A stretch of 64,000 nucleotides of DNA from Enoplosus armatus (Eukaryota; Chordata; Actinopteri; Centrarchiformes; Enoplosidae). The notes below the pieces were generated by a model, which searched no databases, was not told where the DNA came from, and saw only the letters and a list, made by a program, of their open reading frames with translations. The stretch covers positions 13,385,891 through 13,449,890 of the forward strand of contig NC_092180.1 of NCBI RefSeq assembly GCF_043641665.1, given 5' to 3'. Within the stretch, counting starts at the first letter, position 1. Each line of letters opens with the position of its first letter. A program made the translations under genes and the position numbers. Shown here in pieces: positions 23,701 to 34,735 of the stretch.

Positions 23701-26700
23701 TAATGGACGTGAAGTGGCTGAAAACAGTTTACAAACTGGTTTCTGCACCTTGAAAAAGAACAAAATCACCATTGAGGCTCATGGAAGTGTAAATATGAAG
23801 TGAAGTATCCATTAGCAAAGGGACTTACACCTGCTGCTCTCCATTAGAAAGCTAACCAAACCTAACCTAACATTTAAACACCTGGCCAGTAGTTACAGAG
23901 GGATTACAAGACCTCTTGATGTTCCTGCCACTGTCATTATGTTGTTAGGAAAATGAGGTTCTGGACAGCACTAGTATTACCGGGGATGGTCCGTAATAAG
24001 ATTTTCTCCATGCACTTGATAATTCCAGTCATCCGGATAGTAAATAATTTACTGTAGAACCACAAGGGACCCACCCAATCGAACATGCCCCACAGTGTAG
24101 CAACACAGGAAGAACACTCTTCAAATGGCCTCATAATGTAAAGAGTGATGCTCTTCTACCACACATACAGTAACTTCATTAAATCCCATACATTGATCAG
24201 GACAGGAATAAAATTACCCCTGGATAGGGTTGGGCAATATGGCAACTGTATACTGTATACGGTAACAGTATACATTTCTCAGAGATTATTCCACACGGTC
24301 ATATGGTCGTAGCTATTCTTTACTAGACCATTATGGACAATATTGCGGGGAAAAAAGATTTTGAAATGATTTTTGCATCAATGTCAAGAAATACCTTATT
24401 TTTTCAGATATTTAATTTGCTGGATTAGTCTGTCAGATTATTGTCTGGGTGTTAAATCTATAGGTTTAGCTCTGAAGTATAGGTCAAGCTCCAAAAACTC
24501 CTACATTTCTATTCCATCCAATCATTTTCTGTCACTTATCCAGTGCCACATTAGGCTAGAACCTGACAATAAAAAAACAAATGTCATTATAAGACTGTTT
24601 CAACTGGAACAATATTACATTATATAAACATTAATACATTTTTTTCCTTCCAGACTCAACATTTACAGCCTTGTCACTCCTCATGTCATACCTGTATATT
24701 CTTGACAGCATTCTCTGTTGATTTCCAGATCAAATGTTTAACATGTTTTAAACTCTACTAGTGGCCTAGTAGACTTTCCAAGTAATAGCAGTAATGATTA
24801 TGTCAAATACTTTTGAAATAACTCTGCTTCTGTTTTTTTTCTGAATCCATGTAGCTACAAAACATGATCCACGTTAACCACCTGGACGCACTTGTCGCTG
24901 GTGTTTTGATTAACCCAACCACTGACAGGATAATGCAACAGTGAGAACATGTTTATTTGATTAAATTTGACAGATGTGTTTAATGCTTCCAGAATAGCGT
25001 TTGAGTCTGGGGAGCTGGCAGGAAGCAAAGAAGTAATTTGCAAGAATGTCCTCATTAGGTAGCCCTGACAAATCTGAATGATTGGGAGAGGTCTGTAGAG
25101 GCCATTTGAGGCATCGAAGAAAAAAAGCTTGCCAGCTGCCTCAGCAGGAAGGAACGGCTGGATAAACAACTTCATGTCTAATGAGGAGCCAGTCATGATG
25201 AAGTGATCACACAGCAAAGTGGAGAGCATGGTTTTACAAAAGTGCAAATTGTTTATAGTTTAAAACCCCATTAATGGGACGATAATATTTACCTGGGTTA
25301 ACCTCTGCAAACTCTATCCATTCTCCACTTACCTAGCAAAACTGCATAGGCAATAAATTAATAAATTAATAATTGTATACGGCTTATTGTCTATAAGTAA
25401 AAGGGATTACTTCAAATACTTTGGCAAAAGTTTGGTCTAGAAACAATTAAAATGTATTTTTAGAACATCCACACACATTCCTGGGCTGAGTTCAGGTTTT
25501 AGCCAACAAGCTCTAAAAATCTCACACAACTATGCAAGTTTGGAATGTGGTTCATTCCTTAACCTTTAACCTCTGAGTAGCATGACCTAACCTTTAGCAT
25601 TTTGAGGTGGAGGAATCTGCAGCAGCTTACTGGGGCAAAGTTTATTTGCTTAAAAAACAACACAGGGTACGAAAATAACACGCTTTACCAGGACTTTTCA
25701 ACTACCTCAAGGAATTCAATTTTGACTCACAGAAGAGGCGTCATGATTTTGTGAGTGAAATCAATTGGATTTGATGCATCCATTTCTGCATCCCTTTTTC
25801 TAAAAGCAGTGATGATTTCTGTGAGCACATTTTAAAATATTGTGGTTTCAAAAATGTGTGAGTTTCACTCCACATTTTGTTGACAAGTTTGTTCATATGT
25901 ATAAATCTGGGCAGGATTGGCAACACGCCCATTTATATAACGAGTTGAAAGTGATGTCAAGTAATAATTAGGAATTAGATTTAAACTTACACTAGAATAC
26001 ATTATTTAAAATGCAAAAGCAATGTTTAAAAAAGAAAACTAGGTGAACATATTATAGAAAACATAAATACATTAAGTACAGTGGGAATCATACAGAGAGC
26101 AAAAATACAGGCTTGATCAAGTTGTTTTACTCACTAACATATCTAAGAGCATTTTTTCCTGCTTCTGTGTTGAGAAAATTGTCAAATAGTTCTTCCTACT
26201 GTATTCATTAATTAATCTCATGGGGGAAAACATGGTGTGCAAAATACTGTTCCATTGTGTCCTGCTCAGTGAGTTGTCCAGTGTTCCCAGATCATTTAGA
26301 AATTGTCAAAGCAACTGATTTAAAATGGCAATAATTTCCTGGCACTAAAATCACAATTTGAAAAATCATGTCACCTTTGAGAGCACTGTAGGCTTAGTCT
26401 GTATGCTGCAGGACCTTTACAGCAGGATGATGACGGTCATAGCTCTGCGCATACATACACTATATAGCCTACATATAGTACGTTGTGTTGAGACAGGCTG
26501 CTCTAGACTTTCCACGCAGGAGCATAGTGGGGGGAGTCAGGTTATCAGGGAGGCTCTGTTCACCTGGGCAGTGACCCCAATGATACTCGGCTCACTTCTG
26601 CTCTGACTGCCCATGCCACTCTTAGCAGGTAATAGTCGGTCTCCCTCTCTCTCGCCTGGCTTCCACCCTTTTGTAAATGGTTTGCTTGCTTATTTGGTTT

Positions 26701-27715
26701 ATCTGTTGCTTATTTTCTCTGTCAGTTAGGAGAAATACATTTTTTTAAGTGACAACTAATGCACAGCCTCCCCTCTTTGTCCTTCCTTGAGCAAGACTGT
26801 TAAAATATAAACATGTACATGCAGTATATATCCAAATGTTCAGAAAGTTTTGAAAATGTGACAACTTGTTAAGCCAAATCGATAGTCTTGAGGGAAGGGA
26901 AATATTATTGATATCTGGTTTCATGTTAGTTAGAAATTCATGATTTTAATATTAAACTTTTAAAATTAATAGCAGGGTTGGGGGTCAATTCCTACCTTGC
27001 ATGTTGCTAATTAGTTAGTACGCTGATCTTCCCAGTTAAGTAGCCGTAATAGCCTGTAACTAAGTTAATTAGCTATCCCACTGACCTTCCAAGAAGTCAT
27101 TATCGTTGTTTTTTCCCCACTTTTTTTTCTACATATTTCAATCTGTGCTCTGACTTCTTCATTCAGAGCTAATTTGCTTTCTGAAACCTGCATTGTGTCT
27201 GCCAACTGATTTAGCCAGTGACATAAAGCCTTAGCTCCACTTCCCAGAAAAAACTTGTTTAACTCAATGCAATATACATTTAGATAAAGTGGCCTGTATA
27301 CCCATGATCCTGAGTTGCCTGAATGAGCAATATACAGTACTCAGCATAACCAGAAACATATGTCAAGAGCCTATCTATAAGTGTATATTGAACTTTTGGA
27401 CCCAGAGTGCAATTGTTTGACTGTATAATCAAATTTACGTAAAAATAGTGAAATGTTTTCTGTTCATTTTTAGTGTCTTTAACTGTAATAAAGACTGACA
27501 GATAAATAAATCAGAACTATTGTGCACATAGTCTGCGTCATTTTAATTTCATTCCTTTTGCATGTGAATGCTTTTGCTTTGCTTAAACAGTTTAACCTCA
27601 CATTGGAGTTCTCAAACATAATTCCCTCATCTATTTTGCTTTTAGTATTATTGTTAATCTTTGTTCTTTTAGGACCCAAGAAGCAGCAGCATTTAAAATC
27701 CACTTACAATTCATA
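20769..27715. other. Intergenic DNA between calca and the LINE; no gene recognised
   Basis: No coding exon is recognised on either strand. Blocks near 21760-22625 and 24855-25250 have complex, non-repetitive sequence with homeodomain-like ATTA and TAAT sites and could be conserved regulatory DNA. A GGGTTGGGCAATATGGCAACTGTATACTGTATACGG stretch near 24227 looks like the end of an old DNA transposon. The 130-codon minus-strand frame at 24855-25247 matches no family I know. Confidence 0.5.
24226..24290. repeat. Possible DNA-transposon remnant
   Basis: AGGGTTGGGCAATATGG followed by TATACTGTATACGGTAACAGTATAC resembles the ends of non-autonomous teleost hAT-like elements. No second terminal repeat was found, so this is a weak call from memory. 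Confidence 0.3.
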
Positions 27716-27750
27716 AAATCCTGTTTTTGAACTAAAATGTCTCAAGCCTG

Positions 27751-30408
27751 TTGATGAACTCTAGACCTAAACTGGATTATAACTCATTTGAAAGCCTCGT
27801 TTTGAGTCTCTCACTCCCAACCTGGAAAACACTGAAGCCAGTCTTATTCGTTATAGTCTATCGCGCTCCAGGTCCATACTCTGAATTCTTATCTGAATTC
27901 TCAGAGTTTTTATCAGGTTTAGTCCTTAAAACAGACAAAGTCATTATCGTGGGGTATTTTAATATTCATGTGGACGTTGATAAGGATAGCCTTGGTACTG
28001 CATTTACCTCTTTATTGGATTCGATTGGCTTCTGTCAGAGGGTACAGAAACCCACTCACTGTTTTAATCACACCCTCGACCTGGTTCTGACATATGGACT
28101 TGAAATTGAACATCTAACTGTCTTTCCACAGAATCCTTTGTTATCGGACCATTATTTAATAACTTCTGAATTCCTATTACTGGACTACACGCCATTAGGC
28201 AAAAAAGCTTACACCAGATATCTATCTGATAGTGCTGTAGCTAAATTTAAGGAAGTGATTCCATCGGCATTAAATTCAATGCCATGTCTCAATACAACTG
28301 AGGACTCCTATGCTAACCTTCGTCCCTCTCAAATGGACAATCTTGTTGACAGTGCTGCAGGCTCAATGCGATTGACACTTGACTCTGTTGCCCCTCTTAA
28401 AAAGAAGATAATAAAACAAAGAAAGTCGGCTCCATGGTATAACACCCAAACCCGCAAATTAAAGCAAACAGTGCAGAAACTTGAAAGGAAATGGCGCTCC
28501 ACCAAACTGGAGGAATCACGTTTAATTTGGCAAGATAGTCTTAGAACTTATAGGAAGGCCCTCTGTAAAGCCAGAGCAGCCTATTACTCAACATTAATAG
28601 AAGAGAACAAGAACAACCCCAGGTTTCTCTTCAGCACTGTAGCCAGGCTGACAGAGAGTCACAGCTCTATGGAGCCATGTATTCCTATAACCCTCAGCAG
28701 TAATGATTTCATGAGCTTCTTTAATGATAAAATTCTAACTATTAGAGACAGAATTGATCACCTCTTGTCTTCAGGTAGTACCTTACCTTCAAACACAGGA
28801 ATCTCAGAAATAGCTGTAAAACCTGATGTGTATTTAGATTGCTTTTCTCCCATTGACCTTCACCAAATTACTAAAACCATCTCTTCATCTAAGCCATCAA
28901 CTTGTCTCTTAGACCCCATCCCAACCTGGCTGCTCAAAGAAGTTTTACCTTTAGTCAACACTTCTTTACTAGACATGATCAATCTGTCTTTATTAACAGG
29001 CTACGTACCACAGTCCTTTAAAGTAGCTGTAATTAAACCTCTTCTTAAAAAGCCCACTCTTGATCCAGAGGTTTTAGCCAACTATAGACCTATCTCTAAC
29101 CTTCCCTTTCTCTCCAAGATTCTTGAGAAAGCAGTCGCCAACCAGCTGTGTGACTATCTACATGACAATAAGTTGCTTGAGGACTTTCAGTCAGGTTTCA
29201 GAGCTCATCATAGCACAGAGACAGCACTGGTGACAGTTACAAATGACCTTCTAACTGCATCAGACAAGGGACTTGTCTCTATACTTGTTTTGTTAGATCT
29301 TACTGCTGCATTCGACACCATTGACCATCATATCCTATTACAGAGACTGGAACATTTAATTGGCATCAAAGGAACCGCACTAAGCTGGTTTAAGTCGTAT
29401 TTATCAGATCGATCTCAGTTTGTACATGTTAATGATGAATCCTCCATGTACGCCAAAGTCAGTCATGGAGTTCCACAAGGTTCTGTGCTTGGACCAATAC
29501 TATTCACCTTATATATGCTTCCTTTAGGGGATATTATTAGAAAACCCTCCATACATTTTCATTGTTATGCGGATGATACCCAGCTATATTTATCGATCAA
29601 GCCAGAAGAACCTCATCGGTTAGCCAAGCTCCAAGCATGCCTTAAGGACATAAAGACCTGGATGACCTGTAATTATCTGATGTTGAACTCAGACAAGACA
29701 GAAGTTATTGTTCTCGGCCCTGAACACCTCAGAAACACAGTATCTAAGGATATTGTTACCCTAGATGGCATTGCCCTGGCCTCCAGCGCCACCGTGAGGA
29801 ATCTCGGAGTTGTCTTTGATCAGGACATGTCCTTTAACTCCCACGTAAAACAAACTTCAAGGACTGCCTTCTTTCACCTCCGTAACATTGCAAAAATCAG
29901 GAAGATCCTGTCTCAAACAGATGCAGAAAAATTAGTCCATGCATTTGTTACGTCTCGGCTGGACTATTGCAATTCCTTATTATCAGGCTGTCCCAATAAG
30001 TCCCTGAGGACTCTCCAGCTGATCCAGAATGCTGCAGCACGTGTACTGACAGGAACCAGGAAAAGAGATCATATTTCTCCTGTATTAGCTTCGCTGCACT
30101 GGCTCCCTGTAAAATCTAGAATAGAGTTTAAAATCCTTCTCCTGACTTACAAAGCTCTTACTGGTCAGGCACCATCATATCTTAAAGAGCTCATAGTACC
30201 CTATTACCCCACTAGAGCACTCCGCTCCCAGAGTGCAGGGTTGCTTGTGGTTCCTAGAGTCCCCAAAAACAGAACAGGAGCCAGAGCCTTCAGCTATCAA
30301 GCTCCTCTCCTTTGGAATCGGCTCCCAGTTTGGGTCCGGGAGGCAGACACACTCTCTACTTTTAAGAGTAGGCTTAAAACTTTGCTTTTTGATAACGCTT
30401 ATAGTTAA
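27751..30408 (+). CDS. LINE ORF2-like protein: partial endonuclease plus reverse transcriptase
   Basis: The frame is open for 885 codons with no stop or frameshift; the first ATG is codon 2 (27754). Residues about 15-140 are the C-terminal half of an exonuclease-endonuclease-phosphatase domain: YRAP near 38, then VGYFNIH at 67-73 where active elements have GDFN, and SDH at 132-134. Reverse transcriptase follows, with [14 protein letters not shown] near 515-527 (motif A Asp), [10 protein letters not shown] near 571-580, and YADD at 606-609 (29566-29577). The C-terminal region contains CNSLLSG and [10 protein letters not shown], typical of CR1/L2 proteins. The intact length suggests a young copy. 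The Tyr for Asp at residue 69 should abolish endonuclease chemistry, and the truncated N-terminus lacks the other catalytic residues. Confidence 0.88.
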   Translation: MMNSRPKLDYNSFESLVLSLSLPTWKTLKPVLFVIVYRAPGPYSEFLSEFSEFLSGLVLKTDKVIIVGYFNIHVDVDKDSLGTAFTSLLDSIGFCQRVQKPTHCFNHTLDLVLTYGLEIEHLTVFPQNPLLSDHYLITSEFLLLDYTPLGKKAYTRYLSDSAVAKFKEVIPSALNSMPCLNTTEDSYANLRPSQMDNLVDSAAGSMRLTLDSVAPLKKKIIKQRKSAPWYNTQTRKLKQTVQKLERKWRSTKLEESRLIWQDSLRTYRKALCKARAAYYSTLIEENKNNPRFLFSTVARLTESHSSMEPCIPITLSSNDFMSFFNDKILTIRDRIDHLLSSGSTLPSNTGISEIAVKPDVYLDCFSPIDLHQITKTISSSKPSTCLLDPIPTWLLKEVLPLVNTSLLDMINLSLLTGYVPQSFKVAVIKPLLKKPTLDPEVLANYRPISNLPFLSKILEKAVANQLCDYLHDNKLLEDFQSGFRAHHSTETALVTVTNDLLTASDKGLVSILVLLDLTAAFDTIDHHILLQRLEHLIGIKGTALSWFKSYLSDRSQFVHVNDESSMYAKVSHGVPQGSVLGPILFTLYMLPLGDIIRKPSIHFHCYADDTQLYLSIKPEEPHRLAKLQACLKDIKTWMTCNYLMLNSDKTEVIVLGPEHLRNTVSKDIVTLDGIALASSATVRNLGVVFDQDMSFNSHVKQTSRTAFFHLRNIAKIRKILSQTDAEKLVHAFVTSRLDYCNSLLSGCPNKSLRTLQLIQNAAARVLTGTRKRDHISPVLASLHWLPVKSRIEFKILLLTYKALTGQAPSYLKELIVPYYPTRALRSQSAGLLVVPRVPKNRTGARAFSYQAPLLWNRLPVWVREADTLSTFKSRLKTLLFDNAYS

Positions 30409-30823
30409 GGGCTGGCTCAGGCCTGCCTGGACCAGCCCCCTAGTTATGCTGCTATAGGCCTACACTGCTGGGGAGACTTCCCATGATGCACTGAGCTTTC
30501 CACCTCTCCCTCTTCATCTTTGCACATTCATCACAGTCCAATGCATGTTACTAACTTTATTTCTTCCCCGGAGTTTCTTTGTGCTTTGTTGTCTCGCAGG
30601 TTGCTGTGGATCGTGGTCCTGGTACGCCTGGGTGCTGCCGCCATGGGCCTGCCTGACTCTCATCACTACAGTTATTATGTTTAGTCGTAGTTCTGTTACT
30701 ATTAAAGCTGCTATTATTAATCTCAGCTAGTATTACAGCTGTAACTACTATTATCAGTCATATTTCCAGTATTATTATAACTATAGCTGCTATTTCTACT
30801 GCTAGTGCTGCCATACATCTCTG

Positions 30824-30937
30824 CCTGTCTGTCTGTCTGTCTGTCTGTCTATCTGTGTCTCTATGTCTATCTCTCTCTCTCTGTCTCTTTCTGTCTGTCT
30901 GTCTGTCCCCCCCCCCCCCCCTCTCTCTCTCTCTCTC
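30824..30937. repeat. Pyrimidine-rich tract: (CTGT)n, (CT)n and poly-C inside the LINE 3'UTR
   Basis: CTGT units at 30824-30850 and 30891-30906, a C homopolymer at 30907-30920 and CT repeats to 30937. Such simple-sequence tracts are common in the 3'UTRs of fish L2 elements. Confidence 0.9.
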
Positions 30938-31189
30938 AAACCCAACCGGTCAAAGCAGATAACCGCCCACTTAGAGTCTGGTTCTGCTCGAGGTTTCTGC
31001 CTCTTAAAAGGAAGTTTTTCCTTGCCACTGACGCCAAAGTGCTTGTTCATGGTGGGAACTGTTGGGTCTCTGTAATAACATTATAAAGAGTCGGTCTAGA
31101 CCTGCTCTATTTTGTAAAGTGTCATGAGATGACTTTGTTGTGATTTGGCGCTATATAAATAAAATTGAATTGAATTGAATTGAATTGAA

Positions 31190-31654
31190 AATGTGCTACA
31201 GCATATTCCATGTACCGCCCTACTGGGAAAGATGCTTCCAAACTGTTTGCAATTTTGTCTTTTTCCTTGAAACCATGAGTGGGTCATGTGTCCATCCGTT
31301 CAATCCACCCCAGTCTCTCTTCTTCTGTAATATGATATGATGATTAAAATCATGCTTATATAATAATAAGATATAACTGTCTGATGTGAATTGCTGCGTG
31401 TGCAAATTCATGCAACAAAGGTTTAGTCTGCACTTTTGTTTGAGCCAAACAAAACGTTCAAAGCATTTTACCACTTTAATGCCTCAGCATTTTTTACAAC
31501 TTTAATAATGGGCTTGATGAAGTGCAGAGAAGTGAGCTGTCCCCTCTGTAGATACATTAAAAGCAGCCAAAACCTCAACCTAATAACCACCAAAATGATC
31601 CGGGTTATTGATCAAAAGCTGAACAAAGTTCACCAACAGTTGACTCTAACTTTC
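31190..31654. other. Spacer between LINE tail and cyp2r1 promoter
   Basis: No repeat or gene recognised. It contains ordinary mixed sequence, so the LINE landed about 470 bases outside the first recognisable promoter motif. Confidence 0.5.
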
Positions 31655-31783
31655 TGGCCAATCTTAGCCTTAGAGGCGGGGGATAGAAAATGTGCAAGAT
31701 GATACATATGTGCTTCAGTTCCTCCGAGGAGAAGCTGAAGTCAGCAGAGGCAGTCTAGCAGGGAAGAGAGATTTTTTGAAAAG
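31655..31783 (+). promoter_or_regulatory. cyp2r1: cyp2r1 proximal promoter and 5'UTR
   Basis: GGCCAATC (CCAAT at 31658-31662) and a GC box GGCGGGGG (31675-31682) lie 100-125 bases upstream of the start codon. No TATA box is seen, so a CCAAT/GC-box TATA-less promoter is likely. The transcription start is probably between 31700 and 31770 but cannot be fixed from sequence. Confidence 0.5.
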
Positions 31784-32020
31784 ATGGTTTCAATTAAATC
31801 GCCGTCTCTGGTGCCGGTGTCCTGCGCACAGGCTCTGCTCGGCGTGGGCTGCTTGGTTGTCGCCCTCCTCGCTTCCCTGCTGGTTCGCCAGCTCGTCAAG
31901 CAGAGACGACCCCCGGGCTTTCCTCCCGGTCCATCTCCCATCCCTGTGATAGGGAACATTCTGTCTCTAGCCACCGAGCCGCACGTCTTCCTCAAGAAGC
32001 AGAGTGAAGTTCATGGACAG
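31784..32020 (+). CDS. cyp2r1: cyp2r1 exon 1
   Basis: 79 complete codons from ATG to the GTATGA donor. It holds the membrane anchor and the proline-rich hinge. The ATG has a purine at -3 and G at +4. Confidence 0.93.
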
Positions 32021-32147
32021 GTATGACTCGGACTCAGCCCAAAGTGCATGTTATGACTGCAATGCTTTTTAACGGAGTGCTCTGCAAACTGTGCAGTGCA
32101 TGACCCAATACAAGAGGTTTCAGGCTTTCATGGCACACAGATGCACA

Positions 32148-32178
<31 letters not shown>

Positions 32179-34371
32179 TGGGAAATAGTTATGAAACGAA
32201 CAAAAGAGACTCGCCCTAACATTTGGCGGTCTGTAGCATTTGCTTGGAGGAGAATAGCTGACAAATCAGGGGCTCTCAAAAGTTAAAGCCTCCTCCCAAA
32301 AATTACATATAAGGACACAGACTTCCTTTCTGGTGAAACGTTGTACTTTTTAAAGTTGAACATAATTTAGGTGCACAGCTGGATATCTCTGCAGATTTCA
32401 TTCACTCACTGGTCTGTTAAATATCAGGGAAGTTGAACTCATCCTTCTGCAGAAGGGTAGACACAAGCAAAATGTTGCAGAATGCCTGCAATTGTGATAC
32501 AAAACTCACATTCCTGACAAATGCATTCACTTGCATAGAAATGTGTGCAAAGGAGAGACATACAGAGTACAGTGCTCACGTTGCAATGTGTACCTTTCAG
32601 ATTTTCAGTCTTGACCTGGGAGGCATCTTAACTGTGGTATTAAATGGATATGACTGTGTCAGGGAATGCCTTTACCATCAGAGCGAGGTGTTTGCCGATC
32701 GCCCATCACTGCCTTTATTCAAGAAAATGACCAAAATGGGTGGTAAGATGCAATGTATACAGTTTCTCAAGCAACAAGATCTGAATGAAGTTGGAGTTGA
32801 AATGATAAACGATTAAACCCTGAATTCTGTTTTACTCTTGTCTCCACCACCCAAAGGGCTTCTCAATTGTAAATATGGCAAAGGCTGGATTGAACACCGC
32901 AAACTGGCTTGCAACTCCTTCCGTTACTTCGGCAGCGGCCAGAGACTGTTTGAGAGGAAGATCTCAGAAGAGTGCATGTTCTTTGTCGATGCCATTGACG
33001 AACACAAGGGAAAGCCCTTCAACCCCAAACACCTAGTGACCAACGCCGTGTCCAACATCACCAACCTGATCATTTTTGGACAGCGGTTTACTTACGACGA
33101 CAGCAACTTCCAGCACATGATTGAGATATTCAGTGAGAACGTGGAGCTAGCAGTGAGCGGCTGGGCTCTCCTCTACAATGCCTTTCCTTGGATTGAATAT
33201 GTGCCCTTTGGAAAACACCAGAAGCTGTTCCGCAATGCTGCTGAGGTGTACGACTTCTTACTGCAGGTCATCAAGGGTTTTTCACAGGGCAGGGTGCCAC
33301 ATGTACCTCGCCACTACGTTGATGCCTATTTGGATGAGTTGGAGCAGAATGCAGGAGACCCCAGTTCCTCTTTTTCCTATGAGAACCTCATCTATTCAGT
33401 GGGTGAGCTCATTATTGCCGGCACAGAGACCACGACTAACACCCTGCGCTGGGCCATGCTGTACATGGCCCTCTACCCCAACATACAAGGTCAGTTATAG
33501 TAGAAGTATCATTCCAAGAAATTTACTTCTAATGTGACCATGAGAGAGATTTGATGCACATCTGTTTGTTTGCTCTAAATTGAATGGCTATGTAATGTTA
33601 TGCATGAATAAATGCCTGATGGTGTCTGTGTTTTCCTGCAAAGAGAGGGTCCACAGGGAGATCGACAGCGTGCTGGCCAATGGGAGGGCACCCACTTTGG
33701 AGGACAAACAGAAGATGCCCTATGTGGAGGCTGTTCTGCACGAGGTCCTTCGCTTCTGCAACATTGTCCCACTTGGTATTTTCCGTGCCACCTCCCAGGA
33801 TGCAAAAGTCAACGGGTACACTATTCCCAAAGGCACCATGGTGATCACAAACCTCTACTCAGTGCACTTTGATGAGAAGTACTGGAACGATCCAGGTGTT
33901 TTCTCACCACATAGGTTTCTGGACAGCAAAGGCAACTTTGTGAGGCGTGACGCTTTCCTGCCATTCTCCATAGGTTAGTCTCTTTATGTTTCTCTTAAAT
34001 TCCAACACTCCTGATACAAATCATTGTGGCTGTAGTCATTAACAAGACAGTCTCCAGCCAGTGGATATTTCATGTTCCCACAAAGCGTTGTCATGAACCA
34101 CACATAAAAATCTAGAGAATTTCCTCGATTACATTAGGTTCTTAAACCTCATTTCCACTGCATGGCCAGGCCGTACCGTGCACTGGAAATGAGGAATTAG
34201 TTCAGTGAAACTGGCAGGTAATTAAAGTATGTTACTGGTCAGCGCTGATCCCAGAATCAGATGCCACCAAGCCATCAACAAAAACATAAAACTCAACACA
34301 CATGAGTGTGAGGTCTTATTTACACTGAATCCTGTCCACTTTCCCCCTTAAATTAAATAGAAAAATGAAAC

Positions 34372-34413
<42 letters not shown>

Positions 34414-34735
34414 CATCCCATACCCAAAGTCTTCACGTGTATTTCTGAGCACTTGAATAAATTGGCCAGATGTTGTGCCTGTGTGAGAGTCTAAATCAAA
34501 GAATCTTCTTTTCTCAGGGAGGCGTCACTGCCTGGGTGAACAGCTGGCCAGGATGGAGATGTTCCTCTTTTTCACCACGTTGTTGCAGAGGTTTCATCTT
34601 CAGTTCCCTCCAGGAACCGTTCCCACTGTGACTCCCAAACTGGGTATGACCTTACAGCCCAAACCTTACTCCATCTGTGCTGTCCGCAGGCCTCAGAAAA
34701 GTCCCTGCTCTAGAGACACTCCTTATCACAAGTAG
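31784..34735 (+). CDS. cyp2r1: cyp2r1, vitamin D 25-hydroxylase (cytochrome P450 2R1)
   Basis: CYP2R1 is the microsomal haem mono-oxygenase that 25-hydroxylates vitamin D to 25-hydroxyvitamin D, using electrons from P450 reductase. Five exons join in frame: 31784-32020, 32601-32742, 32857-33489, 33644-33973 and 34518-34735 (1560 bases, 519 residues; human has 501). A hydrophobic N-terminal anchor (about residues 15-37) is followed by the [16 protein letters not shown] hinge. I-helix AGTETTT is at 314-320, the K-helix ExxR pair is E371 and R374, PHRF is at 426-429, and the haem loop FSIGRRHCLG has ligand Cys452. IFSLDLGG and LYNAFPWI are hallmark strings shared with human CYP2R1. The last 15 or so residues (from RPQKSP) extend past the human end. 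All catalytic motifs are intact. Linkage to calca and pde3b supports orthology. Confidence 0.96.
32143..32169. repeat. (CA)n microsatellite in cyp2r1 intron 1
   Basis: About 13 CA units. Confidence 0.95.
32601..32742 (+). CDS. cyp2r1: cyp2r1 exon 2
   Basis: Acceptor ACCTTTCAG, donor GTAAGA. It encodes [18 protein letters not shown] through KKMTKMG and leaves one base that completes Gly with exon 3. Confidence 0.94.
32857..33489 (+). CDS. cyp2r1: cyp2r1 exon 3 (substrate-binding half and I-helix)
   Basis: Acceptor CACCCAAAG is somewhat purine-rich, but frame and homology fix it. The 633 bases run from [11 protein letters not shown] to ALYPNIQ and include [19 protein letters not shown] and the AGTETTT oxygen-activation motif. 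Confidence 0.94.
33644..33973 (+). CDS. cyp2r1: cyp2r1 exon 4 (K-helix to meander)
   Basis: Acceptor TTCCTGCAAAG, donor GTTAGT. It contains [20 protein letters not shown] (ExxR), [14 protein letters not shown] and the PHRF motif, and ends inside the haem-loop Gly codon. Confidence 0.94.
34147..34194. repeat. Foldback repeat in cyp2r1 intron 4 (19-bp inverted arms)
   Basis: CCTCATTTCCACTGCATGG at 34147-34165 is the reverse complement, with two mismatches, of 34176-34194. The two arms are separated by 10 bases. The arm sequence (CATTTCCACTGCATGG) resembles the ends of small non-autonomous DNA transposons of teleosts, so this may be a solo end pair or a collapsed MITE. Confidence 0.75.
34374..34409. 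repeat. (AT)n microsatellite in cyp2r1 intron 4
   Basis: Eighteen AT units, about 110 bases upstream of the exon 5 acceptor. Confidence 0.95.
34518..34735 (+). CDS. cyp2r1: cyp2r1 exon 5 (haem ligand and C-terminus)
   Basis: Acceptor TTTTCTCAG. It encodes [19 protein letters not shown], including the haem-thiolate Cys, then the terminal beta-sheet region and an extension ending DTPYHK. The stop is TAG at 34733-34735. Confidence 0.94.

Larger units (their letters stand above)
27715..31189 (+). mobile_element. L2-clade LINE (CR1/L2 superfamily), 5'-truncated
   Basis: A non-LTR retrotransposon with a partial apurinic-type endonuclease, a full reverse transcriptase, and a 3'UTR ending TTTGGCGCTATATAAATAAA followed by (ATTGA)n tandem units to about 31189. 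This tail type and the RT sequence are characteristic of fish L2 (Maui-like) elements. The N-terminal half of the endonuclease and any ORF1 are absent, so the insertion is 5'-truncated near 27715; that edge is approximate. The pyrimidine tract in the 3'UTR (30824-30937) is expanded. It lies in the same orientation as cyp2r1. Confidence 0.9.

Noticed and set aside
27166..27200. A string resembling the SETW motif of a LINE endonuclease N-terminus upstream of the L2 element
   Set aside because: Frames on either side are full of stops and do not continue into the element; treated as coincidence, so the 5' edge is left near 27715.
30805..31086. Leu/Ser/Cys-rich frames across the CTGT/CT tract
   Set aside because: They are translations of simple repeats in the LINE 3'UTR, not genes.
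31690..31758. A 22-codon upstream frame ending 25 bases before the cyp2r1 ATG
   Set aside because: The CCAAT and GC boxes lie only 10-30 bases before it, so transcription probably starts at or after its ATG and it may not be in the mRNA.
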